Shown here: positions 45,646-56,762 of the stretch, one piece after another | Numbering within the stretch: the stretch's first letter is position 1 | Layout: the number at the start of each line of letters is the position of its first letter | Assembly (NCBI RefSeq): GCF_029407905.1 | Contig: NC_073628.1 | Coordinates: 63,310,501-63,374,500 of the forward strand | Length of the DNA stretch: 64,000 nt | Direction of reading: 5' to 3' | Source: Bubalus kerabau | Taxonomy: Eukaryota; Chordata; Mammalia; Artiodactyla; Bovidae | The notes under the pieces: generated by a model | Seen by the model: the letters and a program-made list of their open reading frames with translations, nothing else | The model's database searches: none | Told to the model about the DNA's origin: nothing | Program-made: the position numbers and the translations under genes

Positions 45646-45925
45646 TAAGTGACAACTTTGAATGAACTCATCTCACTGATACAGGATTATTTTAGGAGCA
45701 TTTATAATCTTAGGTATCAGGATTTTTTTTTAAAGTCTTGCAGTACTCAACAATACTGATGACAGAAAGGCTGAGCACACTGATATTGTTACTTTGATTA
45801 TGAATCTATGAATTAAAAGAATTTTTAAGTAACACTCAAATTAATGGCAAGCAAGCATTGGAACCATCCCTTTATATGTTATGATGCTCTTTTATTATGT
45901 AATGAATATAACTTCTAAATTATAG

Positions 45926-46186
45926 TGGTTTCATTGTTGTTGTTCACTCATCTGTGTCCAACTCTTTGTGACCCCATGGACTACAGTACACCAGGCTTCC
46001 CTGTTCTTCACTATCTCCCAGAGTTTGCTCAAACTCATCTCCATTGAATCGGTGATGCCATCCAACCATCTCATCCTCTGTTGCTCCCTTCTCTTCCTGC
46101 CCTCAGTCTTTCCCACCATCAGGGGCTTTTCCAACTCGTTGGCTCTTCACATGATGTGAACAAAGTATTGGAGCTTTGGTTTCATT
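45926..46186 (-). mobile_element. BovB 3' end with perfect 10-bp duplication
   Basis: A 241-bp 5'-truncated BovB end (45936-46176), tail (AAC)n, flanked by TGGTTTCATT at 45926-45935 and 46177-46186. The body carries the older 'cagagtttgctcaaactc' variant. Confidence 0.92.
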
Positions 46187-46211
46187 ATCCTCTCTCTTAC
46201 TAATAATTGTT

Positions 46212-46408
46212 TTCTTGCTTTTTAGTCACTAAGTTGTGTCTGACACTTTCTGACTCCATGGACTTTAGCCTAGCAGGCTCCTTTGTCCATGGGATTTCCC
46301 AGGCAAAAATACAGAAGTAGATTGTCATTTCCTTCTCTAGGGGATCATCTGGACCCAGTGAGGCAGGCAGATTCTTTACTGCTGAGTCACCAAGGAAGCA
46401 TTCTTGCT
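46212..46408 (-). mobile_element. Bov-tA SINE with 8-bp duplication
   Basis: Minus-strand Bov-tA at 46220-46400 flanked by TTCTTGCT (46212-46219, 46401-46408). The head is shortened by a deletion around 46352-46358 ('cagtgaggcaggcag'). Confidence 0.88.
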
Positions 46409-47044
46409 CCTTTATCTTAATAGCAGTAGTATCACATTTATCCACCTGGAATTACAACCTCTCTTATTTAAAAATTGTCAGAGGTCTTCAGAATATGAAT
46501 TATGTATTTTTTAAGGATTCTCTTGATTGGTACCATTTTCCCATATAGAGTGGTCCTTCATCTATTTGATTCCCTATGGACTCTTAATTATGTACCATAT
46601 TTGAGTATCTTTCATTATAATCTAGAAATAGGGAAGATTACCTATTATTTGAAAATCAAGAAAATTTATCTATATATATATCACAATGAATAAAATGAAA
46701 GGTTAATCAAAACCATTTTTAAAATCCAAATTGGCTATAAATGTAGTATATCATTTTTTCCCTTAAAATACCTGTAACTTTATAATACAACTAGTGTTTC
46801 AAAGCAAATAGTGATTTTTAATGAATGCTGTAACATTTAAGTATTCCTATAGTCTTCAAAAGAAACCATTATTACTTTTGAAAGCCATTATTGTTTATTT
46901 ATATGAGTGAAAGTAGCTTAGATTGAAAGATAAATTAGCCAAAATGTTTAAATTATAACAGCAATAATAATACTTATAAGTACTAACAATCATAAGGGTT
47001 ATCAGATAATATTGGAAACACTGAAACTATCATTAATGACATTT
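46409..47044. other. No recognised feature
   Basis: AT-rich spacer. The 63-codon frame at 46502-46693 is low-complexity at its end and has no known domain. Confidence 0.42.
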
Positions 47045-47531
47045 AAATATAAAAAAGCAGAGACATTACTTTGCCAACAAATGTCCATCTAGTCAAAGTT
47101 ATAGTTTTTCCAGTAGTCATGTATGGATGTGAAAGTTGGACCATAAATAAGGTTGAGCTCTGAAGAATTTATATTTTTGAACTTGAGAGTCCCTTGGACT
47201 ACAAGGAGATCTAACCAGTCCATGCTAAAGGAAATCAGTCCTGAATATTCATCGGAAGGACTGATGCTGAAGCTGAAACTCCAATATTTTGGCCACCTGA
47301 TGCAAAGAACTGACTCATTGGAAAAGACTCTGATGCTGGGAAAGATTGAAGGCAGGAAGAGAAGGGGATGACAGAGGATGAGATGACTGGATAGCATCAT
47401 TGATTCAATGGACATGAGTTTGAGCAAGCTCTGGAAGATGGTGAAGGACAGGGAAGCCTGACATGCTGCAGTCCACGGGGTCACAGAGTTGTATATGAAT
47501 AAGCAAATGAACAACAACAACAAATATAAAA
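47045..47531 (+). mobile_element. BovB 3' end with perfect 10-bp duplication
   Basis: A 467-bp 5'-truncated BovB (47055-47521) in sense with an (AAC)n tail. AAATATAAAA flanks it at 47045-47054 and 47522-47531. About 25 bp are missing in the body where the codons for E-L-W-C-W-R-R should be (near 47180). Confidence 0.93.
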
Positions 47532-47708
47532 TGAAAAAGAAAATTACCTGGGGGAAAGAAAAAATAAGTGAGGTGATTTAAGGATAAAGACACTGAAGCT
47601 AATCATTTGGGTTGGTGAGATATGTGACTTTGGAGGAAGGTAGTTAATAGTCCTATCACTAGGTCTCTCATCACCTAGGAGGAAAATCTTTGTGCCTACT
47701 GCAGGTTT

Positions 47709-47912
47709 AGGGCTTCCCTGGTCACCCAGTGTTAAAGAATCTGCCTGCCAAGTAGAAGATGTGGGTTTGATCCCTGGTGGGGAAGATCCCCTGGAGAAGG
47801 AAATGGCAACCTATTCCAGTATTCTTGCTTGGAAAATCCCATGAACAGAGGAGCCTGGCAGGCTACAGTTTGTGGAGTTGCAAAAACTCTGACATGATTT
47901 GGCACACAAGCA
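47709..47912 (+). mobile_element. Bov-tA SINE
   Basis: Complete: head 'gggcttccctggtcaccc', B-box-like 'gggtttgatccctgg', body 'ggagaaggaaatggcaacc'. The tail passes into a TG repeat. Confidence 0.93.
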
Positions 47913-47913
47913 C

Positions 47914-47949
<36 letters not shown>

Positions 47950-47953
47950 GTGT
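47913..47953. repeat. (TG)n microsatellite at a SINE tail
   Basis: About 39 bp of TG with one TT interruption, directly following the Bov-tA. Confidence 0.95.
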
Positions 47954-48831
47954 ATGAACTTGCTCAATTTTATTACAAGCTAGGATTTATTTATTCTGCT
48001 CTGTGAATTTACTAGTGAATTTTGTTTTGTTTTTTAACATCAATGCTTTGTCTTTGAGATTACAGGCAGATCTAGTCCTGTTTTTCATCAGTGCTATAGC
48101 ATATACTTATATTTCTAATTAAATAGATGAAGTATACAAAGGGAGTATCATAGCAAGAATTTGTCTTGAAAAATAACTCCCAGAAGACAGTATACAGTGA
48201 ATGTAAAACAGTTGGTGATTGTAGGTGTTTAATGTTAAGGAGAAGGGTTGAATACTTGAAGCAAATGGACCTTTTTAAAGCAGTGAAATAATTATCTATG
48301 ATACTGCACTCATGGATATACCACATTGTAAATTCATCAATACATGTAGTCGTCTATTTACAGCATGAAACTTAATGTACACATATAAAATATCTATTCT
48401 AGGACTCAATGTAGAAAGTGATCAAACAGTATGAAACAACCTCACTAAAGGAAATGAAAAAATAGTACTCACTCAAGTAACTCTAGAAATGAGTAGACTC
48501 TATAAAACTAAAAATAAAATAAATGTTATGCAAGCCCTGTAATCTATTTAACAAATAGAGCTGTTTCCCACAAGAGAACAGGTTGATGATTCTGTTAGGG
48601 CTATGCAAGCATTCTGAACTGAACAATTAGGTATAAATGGATGGTGGAGGATAAGAAAAAGATTTTTCAATTTTGGAGAGTGAATTTACAGATAAACAAT
48701 GAGGGAAAACTAGAATCATCCAAATGATAAAGAGTAAGAGACAGAAGCATCAGTATGAATTCATGATCAGCTTGATATAGACATGGATGACTACAAATGG
48801 AAATACATATGGATATGGATATAGATTATAT
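47954..48831. other. No recognised feature
   Basis: AT-rich spacer of ~0.9 kb. The part after 48430 reads like an old repeat, but I cannot name one. Confidence 0.42.
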
Positions 48832-49559
48832 GTGGAACAACAGACTGGTTCCAAATCAGGAAAGGCTGTAGACTGTCACCTTGCTTATTTAACTTATATG
48901 CAGAGTACATCATTCAACATACCGGGCAGGATGAAGCACAAGCTGGAATAAAGAGTGCCGAGAGAAATATCAATGACCTCAGATATGCAGATGACAACAC
49001 CCTTATGGCAGAAAGTGAAGAGGAACTAAAAAGCCTTTTGATGACAGTGAAAGAGGAGAGTGAAAAAGTTGTCTTAAAACACAACATTCAGGGACTAAGA
49101 TCTTGGCATCCAGTCCCATCACTTCATGGCAAATAGATGGGGAAACAATGGAAACAGTGAGAGATTTATTTTAGGGGGCTCCAAAATCACTGAAGATGGT
49201 GAGTGCAGCCATGAAATTAAAAGACACTCCTTGGAAAAAAAGTTTTGACCAACTTAGACAGCATATTAAAAACCAGAAACATTACTTTACCAACAAGGTC
49301 CATCTAGTTAAACCTATGGTTTTCCAGTAGTCAAGTATGGATGTGAGAGTTGGACTATAAAGAAAGCTGAGTGCCGAAGAATTGATGCTTTTGAACTCTG
49401 GTGTTGGAGAAAACTCTTGAGCATCTCTTCGACTGCATGGAGATCCAACCAATCCATCCTGAAGGAAATCAGTGCTGAATACTCATTGGCAGGACTGATG
49501 CTGAAGCTGAAGCTTCATGAGTTGTACATGACTGAGCGACTGAACTGAACTGAACTGAA
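48832..49559 (+). mobile_element. BovB LINE with internal deletion, (CTGAA)n tail
   Basis: 5'-truncated BovB starting at the G-T-T-D-W-F-Q codons. It contains L-R-Y-A-D-D (about 48980-48997), runs to 'gctgaagctgaagctt' at 49514 and then jumps to the last ~45 bp ('acatgactgagcgactg') and a CTGAA tail. Some 250 bp present in complete copies are missing at the jump. Several frame lesions. Confidence 0.9.
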
Positions 49560-49977
49560 TAGGTGTAGACTCTTTTTGTTATGTACACATACATGTCAAT
49601 GTTTTCTTATCAGAATCTACAGCATTGCTCCACAGGAATAAGGAGCACATTTCATGCCCAATCTTTTTTTCTGACGCTATTCCCCAGTAAAATTCGCCCG
49701 TATAACTGGAGAAAGGCAGATTCTAGGACTGGAACAGAAATACAGAATATGATACCACTGCATCTTATAGTGACAGGAAGTAAAGTATTTTAAAAATACA
49801 AAAAAGCAAAACAATCATCAATGTTTGGGGTATGCCAATAGGATACAGGAGCAACTGGAAAAAGTTCTAAAGTTAATAAAGAAAAATTGGATTATAACCA
49901 AAGTACCTCCATGAGTTGGTACTTACATAAATAGCTACAATAATAAATAAATGGGGGAGAAGAGACAGACGAATCTA
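49560..49977. other. No recognised feature
   Basis: AT-rich spacer; nothing recognised. Confidence 0.4.
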
Positions 49978-49986
49978 CTTTGTGCA

Positions 49987-50213
49987 TGTCTGCATGCTAA
50001 GTTGCTTCACTCACGTCCAGCTCTTTTTGACCCTATGGACTGTAGCCTGCCAGGCTCCTCTGTTTGTGGGATTCTCCAGGCAAGAATACTGAAATGGGTT
50101 GTCATGCCCTCCTCCAGGGGATCTTTCTCACCTGTGATAAAACCCACATTTCTTGCATCTCTGGCATTGGCCGGCAGGTCCTTTACCACTAGTGCCACCT
50201 GGGAAACCCAATC
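49987..50213 (-). mobile_element. Bov-tA SINE
   Basis: Minus-strand element with head 'ctagtgccacctgggaaacc' at the right. CTTTGTGCA (49978-49986) and CCTTGTGTA (50214-50222) might be a decayed duplication (two mismatches). Confidence 0.9.
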
Positions 50214-50222
50214 CCTTGTGTA

Positions 50223-50528
50223 GAATAACCACAAATAGTTATATAGATAGTCCTCCCTTAATAAATTGAAGCATAGCTCATCACTCCTTAAGTGGAGACT
50301 GCACAGTGGAACTTCCTTATAAAGAGTACAGCCTGAAAAGTGGGGGCAAAAAACAAACTTCACAGTGTAAAAGAAACTTGACAACTTACCTCATCCTGCT
50401 AAATGAAGGTTCTTAATAATATTGATAATCATTGAACGTGTGCCGTTTGATATGAAGTGATCAAAATAGAGTTTTACCTCTGTGTTCTTTCACTCCAAAA
50501 CACACAAACTAGTCTAATCAAGAAAATA
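50223..50528. other. No recognised feature
   Basis: Short AT-rich spacer. Confidence 0.4.
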
Positions 50529-50926
50529 AAACTAATTACCAGTTCAGTTCAGTTCAGTCACTCAGTCATGTCCGACTCTTTGGGACCCCATGAATCGCAG
50601 CATGCCAAGCCTCCCTGTCCATCACCAACTCCTGGAGTTTGCCCAAACTCATGTCCATTGAGTCGGTGATGCCATCCAGCCATCTCATCCCCTTCTCCTC
50701 CTGCCCCCAATCCCTCCCAGCATCAGGGTCTTTTCCAATGAGTCAACTTTTTGCATGAGGTGGCCAAAGTATTGGAGTTTCAGCTTCAGCATCAGTCCTT
50801 CCAGTGAACACCCAGGACTGATCTCCTTTAGGATGGACTTTTTGGATCTCCTTGCAGTCCAAGGGACTCTCAAGAGTCTTCTCCAATACCATAGTTCAAA
50901 AGCATCAATTACCAAACTAATTACCA
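50529..50926 (-). mobile_element. BovB 3' end with perfect 13-bp duplication
   Basis: A 372-bp BovB end (50542-50913), tail (CTGAA)n, flanked by AAACTAATTACCA at 50529-50541 and 50914-50926. The remaining frame (50685-50927) covers the R-R-L-L-R-V-P-W stretch. Low divergence indicates a young insertion. Confidence 0.94.
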
Positions 50927-51711
50927 AGCAAATATCAACTGAGAGATACTATTTTTAGAATATTTGACCAGCACTCTTTAAAATTGTTAAGATCATGAAG
51001 ATCAAGGCAAATCAGAAACCCTGACATAGCCAAGGGGAGACAGAAGAAGATGGAAAACTAAATGTAATGCAGTATTGTGTGGCAGAACATTTTAACAGAA
51101 AAATGATATTGGCTAATGATACATTATCACTGCCAGTTCATTAACAGTAACAAATGCATGACACTAATATAAGGTACAATGGGGGGAGCTGTGTAGGAAT
51201 TAAGTGGAATATTCCTATGTGTTGTTAGCAATATTCTATTAAGTCTAAACTGTTATAATATAACTGATTTTAAAAATAATTTCCATCTTATGTTATATAA
51301 GTAAACTTTATTATTAAAAATATATGCAGATTACATAATAAAAATACATTCACACATTTACATACCCCATATCCTTAAGATGGAGGCATTACTTTTTGTA
51401 AATAAGAAACCTAAAGTTCAGAAAGGCTACTTAACCTTTAGTACTGAAAACAATGATCATTACCTCAAATTAAATATTCTATTTTTTATAATACCATAAA
51501 ATGAAAATGATATTCCTAAAGTGATTATTCAAAAGAATACATTCTTTTGTTAACAAAATATATGTTCAGTATCCCCTGAAAAGGAGAAGCAAGGTATACT
51601 AACCTATAGTATAAAAAGATTAAGATATTCAAACCTTTTCTTATAAGACAGTAGTTTAAAATAAGATTAATTTAAATAAGTAATGGAAATTACTTAAAAC
51701 ACAACTAAAAG
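50927..51711. other. Mostly unrecognised; possible MIR piece
   Basis: AT-rich spacer. The stretch 51375-51445 ('aaataagaaacctaaagttc', 'aggctacttaacc') resembles the reversed MIR core but is weak. Confidence 0.4.
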
Positions 51712-53490
51712 GTTGGAGACAAGATGGCAGATTTGAAGGACTTGAGCTCATCTCCTCTTAGAAAAACACCAAAATCACAGCTAACTCCTGGACAACCATT
51801 AACAAAAAAGACTGGATCCTATTGGAAAAGATATTCTAAGTCCAAAGACAAAGAAGCAGCCATAACAAGATGCTAGAAAGGAACATCATTGTGCTCAATA
51901 TACAATCAAATCCTATACATGATGGGCAGATGACTCAAAAACTGGGAAATAATTGTATTCCAGGGATTCTCTCACAGGAGTTAAAGTTCTGAGCTCCACA
52001 TCAGGCTCCCAGCCTTAGGGTCTTACAGGCAAAGAGGGAGCCCCAGAGCATCTGGCTTTGAAGGTGAGTGGGGCTTGATTGAAAGAGTTCCATGGGATTG
52101 GAAGAAATAGAAACTCTGGCATTGGAGGGTCCTCATAAGTTCTCATGTACACTGGGACCCAGGGAAATAGCAGTGACTTCATAGGATCTCAGGCCAGACA
52201 TGGTCTTGGAGGATCTCCTGGGGAGGTAGGAGTTGGCTGTGACTCTTGTGGGAACAAAGACACTGGTAGAGGATGTACTAGGGAGTACTCATTAGTGTGA
52301 GCTCTCCTAGACACTGCCATTTTCACATCAATACCTGACCCCATCCAACAGCCTATATATAGGTTTAGGTGCTGGGATACCTTAAATGAAACAAACAACA
52401 GGAGAGGGAACATAGCCACACACATCAATAGAAGGCTGCTTAAAATCTTCCTGCACCCATATCTGCTTCTAAGCACACCCCTTAACATGACAGTGCCCAT
52501 CAGAGGGAAAAGAACAAGATCCACCTAGCAGTGGGTAGGCACCAGTCCTTCCTACAAAGAGAGCCTGCATGAGCCTCCTAGACCAGTCTCATCCATCAGG
52601 GGCCAAACACCAGAAGCCAGAGGAACTACAATCCCGCCACCTGGGCAACAAACACTGCAAACACAAAGTTAAACCAAATGAGACAGCAGAGGAATATGTT
52701 CCAGACAAATAAATGATAAATACTCAGAAAAAAAAAAAATTAAGTGAGGTGGAAATAGGCAACCTACCTGAAAAGAATTCAGGGTGATATTAGTAAAGAT
52801 GACCCAAGATCTCAGAAAAAGAGAAAGGAGGTGCAGACCAAGAAGATATAAGAATTTTTTAACAAAGAGCTAGATGATATAAAGAACAAACAAACACAGT
52901 TGCATAATACAATAACGGAAATGAAAAATACATTAAAGGAATGAATAGCAGAATCACTGGAAAATATTTAAGTGAACTGAAAGACAGAATGGAGGAAATC
53001 ACCATCACAGAACAGAATACAGAAAAAAAGAATGAAAAGAAATGAGGAGAGCTTAAGAGACTGCTGGGACAACATTAAATGCACCAACATTCACTTATAG
53101 GGGCCTCAGGAGAAGAAGAGACAGAGAGAGGGCCCAAGAAAACATTTGAAAAGATAATAGCTGAAAATTTCCCTAACACTGGGAAAGGAAATAGTCACCC
53201 AAGTCCAGGAAGTGCAGCGCCCCATACAGGATAAACCCAAGGAGGAACACATTGAGACACATATTAATCAAATTCACAAAAATTAAAAACAAAGGGAAGA
53301 TATTAAAAGAATAAAGGAGAGAGCAAAAAACAGCATTCAAGGGAATTTCCATAAGTTTAGCAGCTGATTTTTCAGAAGAAATTCTGTAGGCCAGAAGGGA
53401 GTGGCATGATATATGTAAAGCAATGAAAGTGGTAAACATTCAACCAAGAATACTCTACCCATTGAGGCTCTCATTCAGATTTGAGAGAGT

Positions 53491-54267
53491 TTTACAGACA
53501 AGTTTCCCTAGTGGCTCAGATGGTAAAGAATCCACATGCAGTGTGGCAGGCCTGGGTTCTATCCTGGGTCAGGAAGGTTCCCCAGAGAAGAGAATGGCTA
53601 CCCACTCCAGTATTCTTGCCTGGAGAATTCCATGGACAGAGGAGCTTGGTGGACTGCAGTCCATAGGAGTCACAAAGAGTCAGACAGGACTGGGAGACTT
53701 TTTTTTTTAATTTTATTTTATTTTTAGACTTTACATAACTGTATTAATTTTGCCAAATATCAAAATGAATCTGCCACAGGTATACATGTGTTCCCCATCC
53801 TGAACCCTCCTCCCTCCTCCCTCCCCATTCCATCCCTCTGGGTCATCCCAGTGCACCAGCCCCAAGCATCCAGTATCGTGCATCGAACCTGGACTGGCAA
53901 CTCATTTCATACATGATATTTTACATGTTTCAATGCCATTCTCCCAAATCTTCCCACCCTCTCCCTCTCCCGCAGAGTCCATAAGACTGTTCTATACATC
54001 AGTGACTCTTTTGCTGTCTCGTACACAGGGTTATTGTTACCATCTTTCTAAATTCCATATATATGCGTTAGTATACTGTATTGGTGTTTTTCTTTCTGGC
54101 TTACTTCACTCTGTATAATAGGCTCCAGTTTCATCCACCTCATTAGAACTGATTCAAATGTATTCTTTTTAATGGCTGAATAATACTCCATTGTGTATAT
54201 GTACCACAGCTTTCTTACCCATTCATCTGCTGATGGACATCTAGGTTTTCACTTTCTTTACAGACAA
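53491..54267 (+). mobile_element. Bov-tA SINE in L1 ORF1, split by an L1-BT end
   Basis: The SINE starts at 53502 ('gtttccctagtggctcag') and its main part ends near 53700. The missing 3' end ('tttcactttc') is found at 54247-54256 beyond the L1-BT fragment, followed by the second copy of the target sequence. The duplication TTTACAGACAA lies at 53491-53501 and 54257-54267, so it belongs to the SINE. Confidence 0.85.
53701..54246 (-). mobile_element. L1-BT 3' end inside a SINE tail
   Basis: Young minus-strand L1 3' end of ~546 bp. The reversed poly(A) is at 53700-53709, then the 3' UTR ('ccagtatcgtgcatcgaacc') and the end of ORF2 ('atctgctgatggacatctag'). It matches the copy at 9087-9402 almost perfectly in the shared part. 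Confidence 0.9.
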
Positions 54268-54482
54268 AAGCTGAGAGAATTCAGCACAACCCAAAACAGC
54301 TTTACAACAAAAGCTAAAAGAATTTCTCTAGGCAGAAAAGAAATGTAAAACTTTTGCATAGCAAAGGAAACCATAAGCAAAATGAAAAGACAATCCACAG
54401 CATAGGAGAAAATATTTGCAAACAATGCACCAACCAGGGATTAAACTTCAAAATATACCAGCAGCTCATGCAGCTCAATTAG

Positions 54483-54503
54483 AAAAAAAAAAAAAAAAAA
54501 AAA
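54483..54503. repeat. Poly(A) run
   Basis: Twenty-one A's within the L1, probably grown from the A-rich ORF2 sequence. Confidence 0.95.
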
Positions 54504-54610
54504 GAAAGAAAAGCCCAAGCAAATAATGTGCAAAAGATCTAAATAGACATTTATCCAAAGACATACAGATGGTCAACAAACACATGAAAAAATGATCAGC
54601 ATTACTAATT

Positions 54611-54864
54611 ATTGGAGAAGGCAATGGCACCCCTACTCCAGTACTCTTGCCTGGAAAATCCCATGGACGGAGGAGCTTGGTAGGCTGCAGTCCATGGGGT
54701 CGCTAAAAGTTGGACATGACTGAGCGACTTCACTTTCACTTTTCACTTTCATGCATTGGAGAAGGAAATGGAAACCCACTCCAGTATTCTTGCTTGGAGA
54801 AATCCAGGGACAGAGGAGCCTGGTAGGCTGCCGTCTATGGGGTCGCACAGAGTCGGACACGACT
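54611..54864 (+). mobile_element. Bov-A2 SINE in L1 ORF2
   Basis: Both Bov-A units and the linker ('cactttcacttttcac') are present. It interrupts the L1 between 'actaattattg' and 'atgcaaatcaaaatta'. The (CAG)n tail is missing and no duplication is visible. Confidence 0.93.
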
Positions 54865-55515
54865 ATGCAAATCAAAATTACAATGAGGTATCACCTCATA
54901 CAAAGTTAGAATGGCCATCATCAAAAGTTCTACAAACAATAAATGCTGGGAAGGGTGTGGAAAAAAAAGAGTTGCATTACATTTTTGGTGGGTATATAAA
55001 TTGGTGCAGCCACTATGGAGAACAGTATGGAAATTTCTTAAAAAAAAAAAAAACAAAAAAAACTCCCATATGACTCAGCAATCCCAATCCTGGGCATATA
55101 TCCAGAGAAAAATCATACTTTGAAAATATACATTCACCCCAGTTTTCATTACAGCACTATTTACAACAGCCAGGACATGGAGCCAACCTAAATGTCCATC
55201 AACAGATGAATAGATAAAGAAGATGTGGTACATATATACAACAAGTATACAATGGAATATAACTCAGTGATTAAAAAAGAATCAATTCCATTTGTATCAA
55301 CAGGGATGGACCTAAATATTATCATACTAAGTGCAAACAGACAGAGAAAGATATGTATCACATGATATTACTTATATATGGAATCTAAATGTGATATAAT
55401 GAACTTATTTCCAAAACAGAAACAGATTCACAAACTTAGAAAACAAACTCATGTCTACCAAAGGGGAGAACTGGGGAGGAGGGATAAATTAAGGGGTTGG
55501 GATTAACATATGCAT

Positions 55516-55671
55516 ACTACTATATATCCCCTGGAAGAGGAAATGGCAGGCCATTCCAGTATTCTTGCCTGGGAAATCCCATGGACAGAGGAACCTGGTG
55601 GGCTACAGTCCATGGGGTTGCAAAGGATCAGACACAACTGAGCAACTGAGCATGCCCACACTACTATATAT
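55516..55671 (+). mobile_element. Head-less Bov-A, 132 bp, perfect 12-bp duplication
   Basis: The SINE body alone (55528-55659) starts at 'ccctggaagaggaaatgg' without the tRNA-like head. It is flanked by ACTACTATATAT at 55516-55527 and 55660-55671. Inserted in the L1 3' UTR. Confidence 0.94.
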
Positions 55672-55874
55672 AAAATAGATAATCAACATGGACTTGTTGT
55701 ATAGCACAGGAACCTCTACTCAATATTATGTAATAACTTATATGCAAAAAGAATCTGATGAAGAATAGATATATGTATATGTTTAACTGAATCCATTTTG
55801 CTGTACACCTGAAACTAGTAAAACATTGAAATTACTATCCTCCAACATAAAATAAAACATTTTTTTAAGTATTA

Positions 55875-56028
55875 AAAGAAACCCACGTGAAAGTGAAGTC
55901 ACTTAGTCATGTCTGACACTTTGCAACTCCATGGACTGTAGCCTAGCTGGCTCCTCTATCCATCCATGGGATTTTCCAGGCAAGAGTACTGGAGTGGGTT
56001 GCTATTTCCTTCTCCAGAAAGAAACCCA
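55875..56028 (-). mobile_element. Head-less Bov-A, 132 bp, perfect 11-bp duplication
   Basis: Minus-strand SINE body (55886-56017), again beginning at the 'ctggagaaggaaat' boundary, flanked by AAAGAAACCCA at 55875-55885 and 56018-56028. Confidence 0.94.
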
Positions 56029-56370
56029 TGGATAAAAATTAATAGAAAACTAAAATTATTTGGTTCAGAATAAACTTTAGAGAGTAGCCTAGTCCTAAAG
56101 AAAATATTTCATATAACACTGAGGAAACTTGAGTCCAGAATAATAGAGGACTATTTAATATTATACAATTAGATGTGAAGACATTGTTGAAAAGCACATG
56201 GATCCTGACTGAGTCTAGTCCCAATATGATATATAAAGCAAAGGAAATGTCACTGCCACTTTTACTAGAAAATTAGAATATTCACCTCTCTTGTACTATT
56301 ATTATTACTTGAAATGTCATTACAAAGTTTATAAAGATAAATATCTATATAATATATATATACACAATAT
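56029..56370. other. Weak MIR-like relic and AT-rich DNA
   Basis: 56070-56225 ('ctgaggaaacttgagtccag', 'catggatcctgactgagtc') resembles a reversed MIR. The rest is AT-rich and ends in an AT microsatellite (56346-56370). Confidence 0.4.
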
Positions 56371-56567
56371 AGGTGGCTCAGACAGTAAAGCATCTGCCTA
56401 CAGTGCGGGAGACCTGGATTCAATCCCTGGGTCAGGAAGATCCTCTGGAGAAGGAAATGGCAACCCACTCCAGTACTCTTGCCTGGAAAATCCCATGGAC
56501 AGAGGAGCGTAGTAGGCTACAGTCGATGGGGTCGCAAAGAGTCGGACACGACTGAGTGACTTCACTT
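56371..56567 (+). mobile_element. Bov-tA SINE, young
   Basis: Starts a few bases into the head ('aggtggctcagacagtaaag') and is otherwise complete to 'gactgagtgacttcacttc'. Very few changes; CpG sites such as 'gtcggacacgac' are still present. Confidence 0.93.
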
Positions 56568-56574
56568 CTTCATA

Positions 56575-56655
56575 TGCATATGTACATATATGTAATATAT
56601 ATATATACATAAACATATATATGCACACATATATACATAAATATATATTTTTATA
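56575..56655. repeat. AT/AC-rich microsatellite
   Basis: Imperfect 'atatatac'-type repeats after the SINE tail. Confidence 0.88.
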
Positions 56656-56726
56656 AATAAATGCACAAGTAAAAATACACAAACTCTGAACTATTTTTAA
56701 AGAAAACAATGGCAAACATTAACCAG

Positions 56727-56730
<4 letters not shown>

Positions 56731-56760
<30 letters not shown>
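56731..56760. repeat. (TG)n microsatellite
   Basis: About 15 TG units. Confidence 0.95.

Positions 56761-56762
<2 letters not shown>

Larger units (their letters stand above)
51712..55860 (+). mobile_element. L1 LINE with 5' UTR and ORF1 but most of ORF2 deleted
   Basis: Starts with the L1 5' leader ('gagacaagatggcag', 51717-51731) and a GC-richer 5' UTR to about 52700. An ORF1 remnant follows: coiled-coil-like purine-rich part, then the conserved block ending in a V-N-I-Q-P-R-I-L-Y-P-like stretch at about 53430-53462. After ORF1 (about 54345) it jumps to the C-terminal end of ORF2 ('ttttgcatagcaaaggaaacc') and continues to the 3' UTR near 55860. All frames are broken. A SINE, an L1-BT end, a Bov-A2 and a Bov-A are inserted in it. 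Confidence 0.85.

Noticed and set aside
51712..53470. GC-richer region with possible promoter and exons
   Set aside because: It reads in order as L1 5' leader, 5' UTR and ORF1, so it is explained by the L1.
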